A DNA stretch of 17,802 bases from Nitrospira sp. Lineage in GTDB: Bacteria > Nitrospirota > Nitrospiria > Nitrospirales > Nitrospiraceae. Location of the stretch: contig JAKDNQ010000022.1 of NCBI GenBank assembly GCA_030456405.1, forward strand, positions 1 through 17,802, written 5' to 3'. Each line of letters starts with the position of its first letter. The first letter of the stretch is position 1. A program made the position numbers and the translations under genes. This document shows positions 1 through 6,217 of the stretch, piece by piece. A model generated the notes under the pieces. The model was not told the DNA's origin, did not search any database, and worked only from the letters and a program-made list of their open reading frames with translations.

Positions 1-336
1 GAGGGAGTGGCCAGGCGCCATCTTTGCTCGCAGAACGCGCACGATAAAGGGGGGGGAATGACACCCATGCAGGTGCCCTTGCTCCCGGAGCGCGCACGAT
101 AAGAATGTGCTCGCTCGACGGCCGCAGTGGGACCTGCATGGGTGCCATTCCCGGAGAGAAAAACAAGCAAGCTTGGAAGGATTAGTGATTAGAATGTGCT
201 CGCCAGGGAAAAGAGCGCGTCTCGGCGCGCTCTGGGTTGAGCGGGTGAGAATATTGCGCACAGTCGATGGCAACCTCACCACTCCCTTGATGGGAAGCAA
301 CAAGAATCGGACAGCCGTTGTTCGACGCGCGCAGTG
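1..336. repeat. Nested inverted-repeat block 1
   Basis: A left half-unit (TGCTCGCAGAACGCGCAC, 25-42) is followed by loop bases GATAA (43-47). A complete hairpin unit lies at 80-126. The loop's second half with the start of the right half-unit (AGAATGTGCTCG) appears only at 191-202. A further right-half fragment (GTTCGACGCGCGCAGT) is at 320-335. The complete hairpin is flanked by long arms at 54-78 and 129-152, complementary apart from one mismatch and one extra base. The simplest reading is that a palindromic element of about 143 bp (48-190) sits in the loop of an older copy. A separate perfect hairpin lies at 212-219 / 226-233. The left edge is cut by the window. Open frames across the block look like chance translations of the repeat. 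Confidence 0.75.
80..126. repeat. Core hairpin of block 1
   Basis: The left arm (80-97) pairs with the right arm (107-126) around loop GATAAGAAT (98-106). There are fifteen pairs, mispairs at 83x123, 84x122 and 93x111, and an unpaired GA at 117-118. Compared with the core at 2127-2173, pair 85-121 is C-G instead of G-C and pair 90-114 is G-C instead of A-T. Both sides changed together, which suggests that the folded form matters. Confidence 0.7.
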
Positions 337-414
337 AACCACACCCGCAACACCCTCACTGGAAGGAATAGACGACCAGCCAAGTCAGTTCTTTCCTCGA
401 GTGCGAATTTTCCA

Positions 415-443
415 TTGCATCTCTCCTCGCGCTTGCCTATCAT
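415..443 (+). promoter_or_regulatory. Sigma70-like promoter of the nuclease gene
   Basis: TTGCAT at 415-420 and TATCAT at 438-443 are separated by 17 bases. The predicted transcript starts near 450, about 27 bases before the start codon, and carries the AGGAGG ribosome-binding site at 465-470. Identified by eye only. Confidence 0.5.
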
Positions 444-476
444 CCTCCCCCACGCGTCAAAAACAGGAGGGTCGCT

Positions 477-1325
477 ATGCCGATCGTCTCATTTCCCTAT
501 AAGCCAGAACATCTCGCCTTCTGCGACAAACCCGTCTGGATTTCCGCAACAGACGGCGACACCCCCACACTTCAATTGCCCATCCGCATGCTCGGCATCG
601 ATTCCCCGGAATTGCATTACAAAGGCGCCTCCTCCACCACCCCGAGCAAGTTCGATGTCCCATTCAGCACGTTTCTTAGCGATGCCGGGAAGGACCTCGA
701 AGCGGGGCTCAAACAGCATCTCTCCAAGAAACTCATCAACAATGCCTGCAACCGGCACATCGCGGCCGGGCAAGCATCATTCGACCACTTCCAAGGTATG
801 GCTCAAAAACGGCTCGCACGAAAAGGCAAGAACGGCAAACCGCTCACACCCTGGCATATTTTTGCGATGGTCGCGGAGGAAGTATTTGACCGGCGCGGAC
901 GGATGCTGGCCTATGTAAACGGCGCCTACGAAAAAAATGAACGTGAGACGATTCCCGAAAATAAGCGTCCGACATTCAACCTTCAGATGCTTCAAGAGGG
1001 ACAGGCCGTGAGCCTCTTAATTTACCCAAACATCCCCAAGCCTGCGGACCTTGAGCTGGTCCAAACCGCCGTCCATAAAGCACGGACGATGAACAAAGGA
1101 TTCTGGAAGGGCCCGGACAACTTCCTTCTCGCTTATGAGTTTCGCTGGGTCATTGACACGATGAAGGGCACGCGAACCGGCCCGGATCGCTACTGCGCCG
1201 ATATCAACACCGGTAAACTCTATCAACCGCAACAGTACTACAAGGTCTTACCGGAAAGTCGCCTATTCTTTTATGCCAAGGACCTAGTCGAAGCCTTGAA
1301 GATGAATTTCCAACTAGTGCCGTGA
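477..1325 (+). CDS. Staphylococcal-nuclease-like (TNase) domain protein
   Basis: This 282-residue protein has the hallmarks of the SNase/thermonuclease fold. An acidic DGDT stretch lies at 26-29. IRMLGIDSPE at 36-45 holds the equivalents of the catalytic Arg35, Asp40 and Glu43 (here R37, D42, E45). DRRGRMLAYV at 138-147 matches the segment with catalytic Arg87 (here R142). NLQMLQEGQAV then resembles the family's 'VNEALVRQGLA' helix. About 90 lysine- and alanine-rich residues separate the two catalytic segments, far more than in the classical enzyme, so it may be a divergent subfamily. No signal peptide is seen, which suggests a cytoplasmic DNA or RNA nuclease. The ATG is preceded by AGGAGG at 465-470 and a promoter at 415-443. 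It lies between repeat block 1 and brnTA and may belong to the same accessory cassette. The cellular role is unknown. Confidence 0.8.
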   Translation: MPIVSFPYKPEHLAFCDKPVWISATDGDTPTLQLPIRMLGIDSPELHYKGASSTTPSKFDVPFSTFLSDAGKDLEAGLKQHLSKKLINNACNRHIAAGQASFDHFQGMAQKRLARKGKNGKPLTPWHIFAMVAEEVFDRRGRMLAYVNGAYEKNERETIPENKRPTFNLQMLQEGQAVSLLIYPNIPKPADLELVQTAVHKARTMNKGFWKGPDNFLLAYEFRWVIDTMKGTRTGPDRYCADINTGKLYQPQQYYKVLPESRLFFYAKDLVEALKMNFQLVP

Positions 1326-1449
1326 AAAATTGGGACACACAGCCGGTGTGGGTGAGTGGGTAGTACGTAATCGTTGCCGACATAAGAACAGATTTAGTCC
1401 TGCCCGTCCTATTCTTAGAGAGTCCTTCGCCACAACCCACCTGATCATC

Positions 1450-1478
1450 TTGACGTACATACGTTCTGTATGTACACT
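1450..1478 (+). promoter_or_regulatory. brnTA promoter with embedded operator
   Basis: TTGACG (1450-1455) and TACACT (1473-1478) are separated by 17 bases. The spacer holds a perfect inverted repeat, GTACATAC (1455-1462) and GTATGTAC (1468-1475), with a 5-base centre. A dyad that fills a promoter this way fits autorepression by the BrnA ribbon-helix-helix antitoxin, alone or with BrnT. The predicted transcription start falls at about 1485. Confidence 0.65.
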
Positions 1479-1484
1479 TCCTAC

Positions 1485-1778
1485 GTGAGGTTCGAATGGG
1501 ATGAAACGAAACGAGAAGCGAACATTGCCAAGCACGGCATCGACTTTTCGGATGTCTCTGAGATGTTTAGCAGCCTCATGTTGGTAGGGCCAGATAGCCG
1601 GAAAGACTACGGCGAAACCAGGAAGATCGGCTTCGGATTAATTCGTGGGCGGCTCATGGTAGTCGCTTTTACCGGACGTGAGCCAAACTCGATTCGCATT
1701 ATCTCTGCACGAAAGGCAAACAAACGTGAAGAAGCATACTACCAAGAAGCGGTCGCGGTCGAATTGGGCAAGAATTGA
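1485..1778 (+). CDS. BrnT-family toxin (type II toxin-antitoxin)
   Basis: BrnT is a RelE-fold ribonuclease toxin that blocks translation and is neutralised by BrnA. This 97-residue protein shows the family pattern: FEWDETK at 3-9, N and KHGIDF at 13-21, and the C-terminal RIISAR at 71-76 followed by EEAYY. I chose the GTG at 1485. An in-frame ATG at 1470 lies inside the operator and upstream of the predicted transcription start, it has no Shine-Dalgarno sequence, and it would add five residues before the conserved start. The GTG coincides with the predicted transcript start, so the message may be leaderless. If so, translation would not need a Shine-Dalgarno site. The gene overlaps brnA by 53 bases, an arrangement common for this family. 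The identification is firm and the start is less certain. Confidence 0.88.
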   Translation: MRFEWDETKREANIAKHGIDFSDVSEMFSSLMLVGPDSRKDYGETRKIGFGLIRGRLMVVAFTGREPNSIRIISARKANKREEAYYQEAVAVELGKN

Positions 1779-1992
1779 CGCGCTCAAGGATGCGGAGATC
1801 GATACCTCCGATATCCCAGAACAAGGGAAAGCATTCTTTATGCACGCGCTACTAAGGCTTCCCGAGCCAAAGACCGCCGTGACCATTCGCTTGGATCGGC
1901 AAGTCTTGAATTGGTTCAAGGCCAAAGGACCCGGCTATCAGACACGGATCAATGCCCTCCTTCGAGCCTACATGGAAGCGCACAAAGGATAA
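1726..1992 (+). CDS. BrnA-family antitoxin (ribbon-helix-helix)
   Basis: This 88-residue protein is the expected partner of BrnT. It has a basic N terminus (MKKHTTKKRSRSNW), an acidic central linker (DAEIDTSDIPE), and a C-terminal ribbon-helix-helix segment in which KTAVTIRLDRQVLNWFKA forms the strand and first helix and YQTRINALLRAYMEAH the second helix. Such antitoxins bind their toxin and repress their own operon. The perfect dyad at 1455-1475 is the probable target. The GTG at 1726 is chosen because it begins at the usual family N terminus and follows AAAGG at 1713-1717. A longer reading frame from 1678 would lie entirely inside brnT. Repeat block 2 begins about 20 bases after the stop codon. 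Confidence 0.85.
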   Translation: MKKHTTKKRSRSNWARIDALKDAEIDTSDIPEQGKAFFMHALLRLPEPKTAVTIRLDRQVLNWFKAKGPGYQTRINALLRAYMEAHKG

Positions 1993-2010
1993 GGCGAGGG
2001 CAACCGACTG

Positions 2011-2260
2011 TCCTTCTTGCTCGCAGAACGCGCACGATGAAGGGAGTGGGATGGAGCCTGATGATCTCCTGTGCTCGCGCAACGCGCGGCCTCAGAAGGG
2101 TGGGAAGGGTAGCCTGGGTGTCCTCCTGCTCGCGGAACGCGCACGATAAGAATGTGCTCGTTCGACGCGCGCAATCGAGGATCGACCAGGCCACCCTTGA
2201 AAACGAACTAGGGGAATTGGGAGGATGCGCGCAGTGGAGAATAATCTGCCTACTCCCTCT
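2011..2260. repeat. Nested inverted-repeat block 2
   Basis: Three left half-units start at 2018, 2072 (degenerate) and 2127, spaced 54-55 bases. The right side carries one full right half-unit (2154-2173) and a fragment TGCGCGCA at 2225-2232. The segment before the core (2105-2117) pairs with 2186-2198 with one mismatch. The segment 2040-2070 has a partial, deletion-bearing complement at about 2234-2258 (for example AGGGAGT against ACTCCCT). The block is therefore roughly mirror-symmetric around the core hairpin, as in block 1. It starts just after brnA. A 132-codon open frame here is judged an accidental translation of the repeat. Confidence 0.72.
2127..2173. repeat. Core hairpin of block 2
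   Basis: TGCTCGCGGAACGCGCAC (2127-2144) pairs with GTGCTCGTTCGACGCGCGCA (2154-2173) around loop GATAAGAAT (2145-2153). Sixteen of eighteen positions pair, with mispairs 2130x2170 and 2140x2158 and an unpaired GA at 2164-2165. The loop, both mispairs and the bulge are the same as in the block 1 core. Confidence 0.75.
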
Positions 2261-2649
2261 GGAGATGTTGGAGAATCAGAAGGCTCTCGCTTGGGGCTCA
2301 GTTCAATAACGAACTCCGCAGCTTCGCGACACTCTGGTTTTTTTAATCTCACAGCACAAGGCTTTCTCTCACCGCACGCCGTCCGGGACATTTGTTCCTG
2401 AGGCCTCTGCTTTGAACGTCCGCGTGGTACCACGCGGGCGCTTCCCTCAGTGTGTCTTCCCTTCCCATCACCACACGAATAGAAAGACACGCACTCGTCG
2501 CCGTGCCAGTGGATCTGTGGGCAACGGGACCGCTCCTGAGCAGGCGGGTTGTCCACACGAACTGCGCCGTGCTGTCTCTCTACACCATCTCTCACGATGA
2601 GACGGTACAGACCGTTGTGGGAATTGAACCGGAATGGAGGCGAACGTTC
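2261..2649. other. Intergenic stretch without a convincing gene
   Basis: About 390 bases separate repeat block 2 from the higBA promoter. Open frames exist on both strands, the longest being a minus-strand frame of about 200 codons. They are rich in Arg, Ser and Pro, show no recognisable domain, overlap the repeat block, and lack good ribosome-binding sites, so I do not call them. The stretch contains the perfect palindrome at 2420-2437 and a T-run at about 2338-2344 with no clear stem before it. It may hold decayed mobile DNA, but nothing specific is recognised. Confidence 0.4.
2417..2440. repeat. Palindrome centred on GGTACC
   Basis: Positions 2420-2437 (CCGCGTGGTACCACGCGG) form a perfect 18-bp palindrome. 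It extends to 24 bp (2417-2440) if one G-T wobble is allowed. No T-run follows, so it is not a typical terminator. It could be a protein-binding site or a repeat remnant. Confidence 0.6.
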
Positions 2650-2679
2650 TTGACAGGCGTTGTTTAATTTGACAACATT
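2650..2679 (+). promoter_or_regulatory. Probable higBA promoter and operator
   Basis: A consensus TTGACA lies at 2650-2655, with a weak -10 (CAACAT, 2673-2678) 17 bases downstream. The segment GTTGTTTAATTTGACAAC (2659-2676) is an imperfect palindrome (14 of 18 positions symmetric, GTTGT/ACAAC arms) between these elements. That is where an autoregulatory XRE antitoxin would be expected to bind. The -10 is poor, so the exact promoter is uncertain. Confidence 0.45.
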
Positions 2680-2697
2680 AGCCATGGAAGGTACCGA

Positions 2698-3045
2698 TTG
2701 ACAAAACAGACCAGGCCCATTTCATGGCTCAAGGCCGCAAGAAAAGAGTTTGAAGCTTTCCCGGTAGACGCTCAGGAGATCTGTGTCGCCGCGCTGACAA
2801 TTGCGGCAGAGGGAAGCAAAGCCGATATCGCGAAACCGATGACAGGAATGGGGTCGGGTGTGTTTGAGATTGCCCTGCGGTTTCAGGGCAATGCCTTTCG
2901 GGTGATATATGCGGTTCAGATTGATCATGATCTGTGGGTGATCCATGCCTTCCAGAAGAAATCGAAAACAGGGATCAAAACGCCACAGAAGGAAGTCGAT
3001 CTCATCAAGGAACGCCTGAAACGATTGAGGGAGGTATTACAATGA
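2698..3045 (+). CDS. HigB-like toxin (phage Gp49-like/RelE superfamily)
   Basis: This 115-residue basic protein matches the Gp49-like (formerly DUF891) branch of RelE-type toxins. It has an N-terminal helical segment (WLKAARKEFEAFP), the core strands VFEIALRFQGNAFRVIYA (55-72), and LWVIHAFQKKSKTGIKTP (79-96) followed by a lysine-rich helix. Members usually act as ribosome-dependent mRNA interferases, and that activity is inferred here by family. The TTG start at 2698 is supported by GGAAGG at 2686-2691 with a six-base gap. The ATG at 2684 runs into a stop after five codons, and no other in-frame start preserves the N terminus. It overlaps the downstream antitoxin gene by 4 bases (ATGA), giving the toxin-first order typical of higBA. 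Confidence 0.85.
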   Translation: MTKQTRPISWLKAARKEFEAFPVDAQEICVAALTIAAEGSKADIAKPMTGMGSGVFEIALRFQGNAFRVIYAVQIDHDLWVIHAFQKKSKTGIKTPQKEVDLIKERLKRLREVLQ

Positions 3046-3344
3046 AAGAAGAAATTATCCGTGGGAGCGGAAATGTCTATCGAGATTTTAATATGCCGGA
3101 TGCGGATGTCCGGCAGTTGAAGGCGGCTCTGGCCGCTGAAATCATTAAGGCGCTTGATAAAAAATGCCTGAGTGTCCGAAAGGCGCAACGTCTGACCGGT
3201 GTTCAGGCTGCTGATTTGTCCCGGATCAGAAATGCGGATCTGGAACGATTCACGTCTGACCGGATGATGATGATCCTTAATAAGCTTGGCGCACGTGTCG
3301 AAGTCTCCGTGCGAGTGAAAGAGCGGAAACAAGCCGCTGCATAG
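3042..3344 (+). CDS. HigA-like XRE-family antitoxin
   Basis: This 100-residue protein has a helix-turn-helix domain at about residues 26-82. Its recognition region is SVRKAQRLTGVQAADLSRIRN, followed by the family's F-(T/S)-x-D-R-M...L-LG ending and a strand VEVSVRV. It should bind and neutralise the upstream toxin and repress the operon, probably through the palindrome at 2659-2676. The ATG at 3042 is chosen because it follows GGGAGG (3029-3034), overlaps the toxin stop as ATGA, and starts the conserved domain. An upstream in-frame start at 2934 lies deep within the toxin gene and is unlikely. Confidence 0.85.
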   Translation: MKEEIIRGSGNVYRDFNMPDADVRQLKAALAAEIIKALDKKCLSVRKAQRLTGVQAADLSRIRNADLERFTSDRMMMILNKLGARVEVSVRVKERKQAAA

Positions 3345-3731
3345 GGGGTCATGAAGGCCTTGACGCGTTCCGAGCGAGGAGACGACCGACAGCTGGCGGC
3401 AGACTTAGTGCGCCACTTCACCGGACGGAGCCGCGTGGCGGAGAAACACACGGGGTGCTCGCCGGAACGAGAATAGTCCCGCGGGCGGTTCGCTGATAGA
3501 GGCTTATGGTGACCGGAGGAGCCTGCCCGTGATTGATCGAGAACCCCATCGAGTGTAGTGGAACAGACCATGTGTGACGTTTTCGTCAGAATTATTACCT
3601 CTCCCCAGTCTGTCAGATGAAGTCTTGAGTTCTACACATGAACATTCATGAAGTTGCGCAGCCGAGCAGATGTAAGGCTCAATGCGATCGAGTCGAAGCG
3701 CCGGAGCAGGCAGGCTCCACCAACCTCACCT
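3345..3731. other. Intergenic stretch between higA and the M23 gene
   Basis: About 390 bases lie between two converging units. A short plus-strand frame of 41 codons (ATG 3351 to TAG 3476) has a G-rich run just before its start, but no homology is recognised and I leave it as a possibility. The end of the minus-strand cluster should terminate here. A short GGAGC/GGCTCC stem near 3703-3718 is seen, but no clear stem plus T-run. No tRNA or insertion sequence is recognised. Confidence 0.35.
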
Positions 3732-4742
3732 TTATTCTTTGGCCGGTGCCGCTTGTGCCGCTGGAGTAGGTTCGGACACTGGCGTGAGGACCGTATTTCC
3801 CGGCATGGAGCCGTTCTTGAAGGGTAAATCGAGCAGTGAATAGGGGTTCACGCGAGCGCCGTTGAGTTTGACACCCCAATGAAGATGCGGGCCTGTAGCG
3901 CGACCCGTCGCGCCGACCTTGCCGACGATCTGCCCCGCTGTGACCAAGTCTCCGTCTTTGACCATCACTTCTGATAGGTGAAAGTACATCGTATAGAACC
4001 CCAGGCCGTGATCAACGAAGACACCCTTGCCTGAGAAAATATGATCGACGGTGATGCGCACTACTCCATCATTCGTCGCCGCGACATCGGTCCCCAGCGG
4101 CGCACCGATATCCTCTCCGTTGTGTGGATTCCGTGGCTTGCCGTTCATGATCCGAACACTGCCGAAGATGCCGGTGCGCTTTCCATTCACCGGCTCCACG
4201 AAATTGCTATGCCATAACTTCAGACGCGAGTTTTCCGCGAGCGCCTGCTTCACTTGCTCTTGCTCAGTTTTCCAACGCGCTGCGCCCTTCTCGTCCAGAT
4301 CGACTTTTTCTTTCGGCAACTTGAGATGCTCGACGACAAAATTCTCCTTCGCAACCAGGACATTGAAGCTCAACTGCTTCGCCTGTTCGCCCTGCTTCAC
4401 TTCGACAGCCAGTTCATAGGTTCCCGGTTCGTCCTGCATGTCGATCCCGAGCAGTCCGATATAGCCGTCTGGCTCCCCGGATCTGAACTCCCGGAAAAAT
4501 GGAATCGTCCGCTTCAGAAACGTCCCTTTCACCTCCGTCGCCTGCTCTTCACCCTTCACCTTGACCACCAACACCTGTCCCTGCTTCCCACTGTATTGCC
4601 CGTCGAAGCCCTTTGGAGCAGGGGGCGTATTGGAAAACAACTCGACGGGAAAGATACTAGACAGCAATACGACGGCAATGATCAGCGTTCGGTCCAGCCA
4701 TGAGATTCGCGCATGCGTCTGTGCGAGCGACGCTATCATCAT
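3732..4742 (-). CDS. Membrane-anchored M23 (LytM-type) peptidase
   Basis: This 336-residue protein has a short cytoplasmic N terminus and one hydrophobic segment at about 19-37 (signal anchor or uncleaved signal). An immunoglobulin-like region occupies about 55-132. The C-terminal M23 domain spans about 185-305. The zinc ligands are visible: H207 and D211 in HNGED, and H288 in GPHLHWG, with H255 (YFHL) and H286 as the other active-site histidines. It therefore looks catalytically competent as a periplasmic peptidoglycan endopeptidase. A Pro/Ala-rich tail follows the domain. It starts at the ATG overlapping the pafA stop by 4 bases and is the last gene of the minus-strand cluster, so it is probably translated by coupling. 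The link to pafA may be transcriptional convenience or an envelope role, and the sequence does not decide. Confidence 0.88.
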   Translation of the reverse strand: MMIASLAQTHARISWLDRTLIIAVVLLSSIFPVELFSNTPPAPKGFDGQYSGKQGQVLVVKVKGEEQATEVKGTFLKRTIPFFREFRSGEPDGYIGLLGIDMQDEPGTYELAVEVKQGEQAKQLSFNVLVAKENFVVEHLKLPKEKVDLDEKGAARWKTEQEQVKQALAENSRLKLWHSNFVEPVNGKRTGIFGSVRIMNGKPRNPHNGEDIGAPLGTDVAATNDGVVRITVDHIFSGKGVFVDHGLGFYTMYFHLSEVMVKDGDLVTAGQIVGKVGATGRATGPHLHWGVKLNGARVNPYSLLDLPFKNGSMPGNTVLTPVSEPTPAAQAAPAKE

Positions 4743-6133
4743 CGATTGAACCGTAATCCCGATACCTGTGAGAGCAACTCATCCACACGCCGATTGACGG
4801 CGCTGAAGGGATCCATGCAGAGTATCGTTTCTTCCCAATAGCCATTGAGTTTCAGATAGGTCCAATCGACAGTATAGGACCGATTTTTCGCCCGAGCAAA
4901 CCGGATAAAATCTCCGCGCACCTTCGCTCTCGTAGTCTGTGGCGGCGTCGACATCGCTCGTTGCACCGCGTCTTCCTCCACAATCCGTTCGATCAACCCA
5001 CGGGACTCCATCAGATAGTACAACCCGCGCGTCCGTTTGACATCATGAAATTGCAGATCGATCAGGAACACTCGCGGATCGTCCCAACCGCACCCCTTCT
5101 TGTCGATATAGGATTGAATCAGATGGCGCTTGGTCACCCAATCGATCTCGCGCACAAGCTGCATCGGATCCTCTTCCAGTTTATCCAGTACCATGGCCCA
5201 TCGCTGCCAGATGTCATCGAGGATCGGATCGTGTTCCTGGTGGGCCAAATAGGCCTGCGCTCGGTCCAGATAGACCCGCTGCACTTCGACCGCCGTCATC
5301 TGGCGACCATCATCCAACTTAATCTTGCGCTTCAATGTGGGATCACGCGACACTTCCCGAATAGCTTTGACCGGGTCCTCGAACTCCATTCCCTGGACTG
5401 AATACCCTTCCTCAATCATGGACAGAACCAACGCCGCCGTGCCGACCTTCAAATAGGTCACGAACTCCGACATGTTGGAATCCCCGACAATGATATGGAG
5501 CCTTCTGTAGCGTTCCGCGTCGGAATGCGGTTCGTCTCTGGTGTTGATAATGCTGCGCGAGGAGGTGGTCGAAGAGGACGTCTTCTCGTGAATGTGCTGC
5601 GCCCGTTGCGAAATGAAGTACTGCGACTTCCCCGACACTTTCAACACCTTCCCCGCTCCGCTATAGACCTGCCGCGTCACAAAGAAGGGAATGAGTTGCT
5701 CCGTGACCTTCCAAAAGTCGACGTCGCGGCGCATGAGGAAATTTTCGTGACACCCGTAGGTATTGCCGAGCGAATCCGTATTGTTCTTGAAAATGTAGAT
5801 CTCCCCGGACAGACCTTCTTCGCGCAATCGTTCTTCGGCAGCCGGCAGACAGGCTTCAAGCAGCCGCTCACCGGCTTTATCGTGGATGACAAGATCGAGA
5901 ATGTTGTCGCACTCGGGAGTGGAATACTCAGGATGGCAGCCGGTATCTTGATAAAACCGGGCGCCGTTCACGAGAAACGCGTTGGAAGGCCAGCTGTTCG
6001 GAATGAGGCCTTCGAAAATATATCCCAGCACCTTTTCCATCGGCAGATAGACGCGTCCGTTCGGAGAAAAAATGAGACCGTACTCATTCTCCAAGCCGAA
6101 GATTCGTCGTCTCAAAGGGCCGGGTTGCAGCAT
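4739..6133 (-). CDS. PafA-type Pup (or UBact) protein ligase
   Basis: PafA uses ATP to join the C-terminal glutamate of a Pup-type modifier to substrate lysines and so marks proteins for the bacterial proteasome. This 464-residue protein has family-typical length. It shows RRIFGLENEYG at 9-19 (metal-binding glutamates), NGARFYQDTGCHPEYSTPEC at 56-75 with D63 at the catalytic aspartate position, and KNNTDSLGNTYGCHEN at 116-131. GLENEYG and the first-loop sequence favour the ligase PafA over the depupylase Dop. In Nitrospirota the modifier is proposed to be UBact. No modifier, Dop or proteasome subunit gene is nearby. It follows the DUF4340 gene by 84 bases and overlaps the M23 gene. The ATG at 6133 lacks a clear Shine-Dalgarno; a TTG six codons downstream would start nearer the usual family N terminus. 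Confidence 0.9.
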   Translation of the reverse strand: MLQPGPLRRRIFGLENEYGLIFSPNGRVYLPMEKVLGYIFEGLIPNSWPSNAFLVNGARFYQDTGCHPEYSTPECDNILDLVIHDKAGERLLEACLPAAEERLREEGLSGEIYIFKNNTDSLGNTYGCHENFLMRRDVDFWKVTEQLIPFFVTRQVYSGAGKVLKVSGKSQYFISQRAQHIHEKTSSSTTSSRSIINTRDEPHSDAERYRRLHIIVGDSNMSEFVTYLKVGTAALVLSMIEEGYSVQGMEFEDPVKAIREVSRDPTLKRKIKLDDGRQMTAVEVQRVYLDRAQAYLAHQEHDPILDDIWQRWAMVLDKLEEDPMQLVREIDWVTKRHLIQSYIDKKGCGWDDPRVFLIDLQFHDVKRTRGLYYLMESRGLIERIVEEDAVQRAMSTPPQTTRAKVRGDFIRFARAKNRSYTVDWTYLKLNGYWEETILCMDPFSAVNRRVDELLSQVSGLRFNR

Positions 6134-6217
6134 GCTGTGGGAACAGAATACCAGCCGACTCCGCCTTCTTCAACAGAAGGACACGATCCATCGAAGAAGA
6201 AACGGTACCCGCTCTGG

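Noticed and set aside
80..126. Integron attC site
   Set aside because: The fold with extra-helical bases is similar, but the GTTRRRY / RYYYAAC core boxes are missing at the ends and no integrase gene is in view.
107..337. Open frame of 76 codons on the plus strand
   Set aside because: It is a translation of the nested repeat block, with no ribosome-binding site and no domain.
334..918. Plus-strand frame of 194 codons
   Set aside because: It overlaps the SNase-like gene in another frame; its Ser/Pro/Arg-rich product is typical of a shadow frame.
2018..2150. CRISPR-like spacing of repeats (54-55 bases) with roughly 30-base spacers
   Set aside because: The repeats are degenerate, only two or three occur per block, the spacers have complements on the other side of the core hairpin, and no cas gene is seen.
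2325..2345. Terminator with T-run after repeat block 2
   Set aside because: A run of T is present, but no stable stem was found directly before it.
2092..2685. Minus-strand frame of 197 codons
   Set aside because: It spans repeat block 2 and the higBA control region, has Arg/Ser/Pro-rich content, and shows no recognisable domain.
3670..3720. Possible tRNA on the minus strand (T-arm-like TTCGACTC)
   Set aside because: No acceptor stem, anticodon arm or D arm could be built around it.
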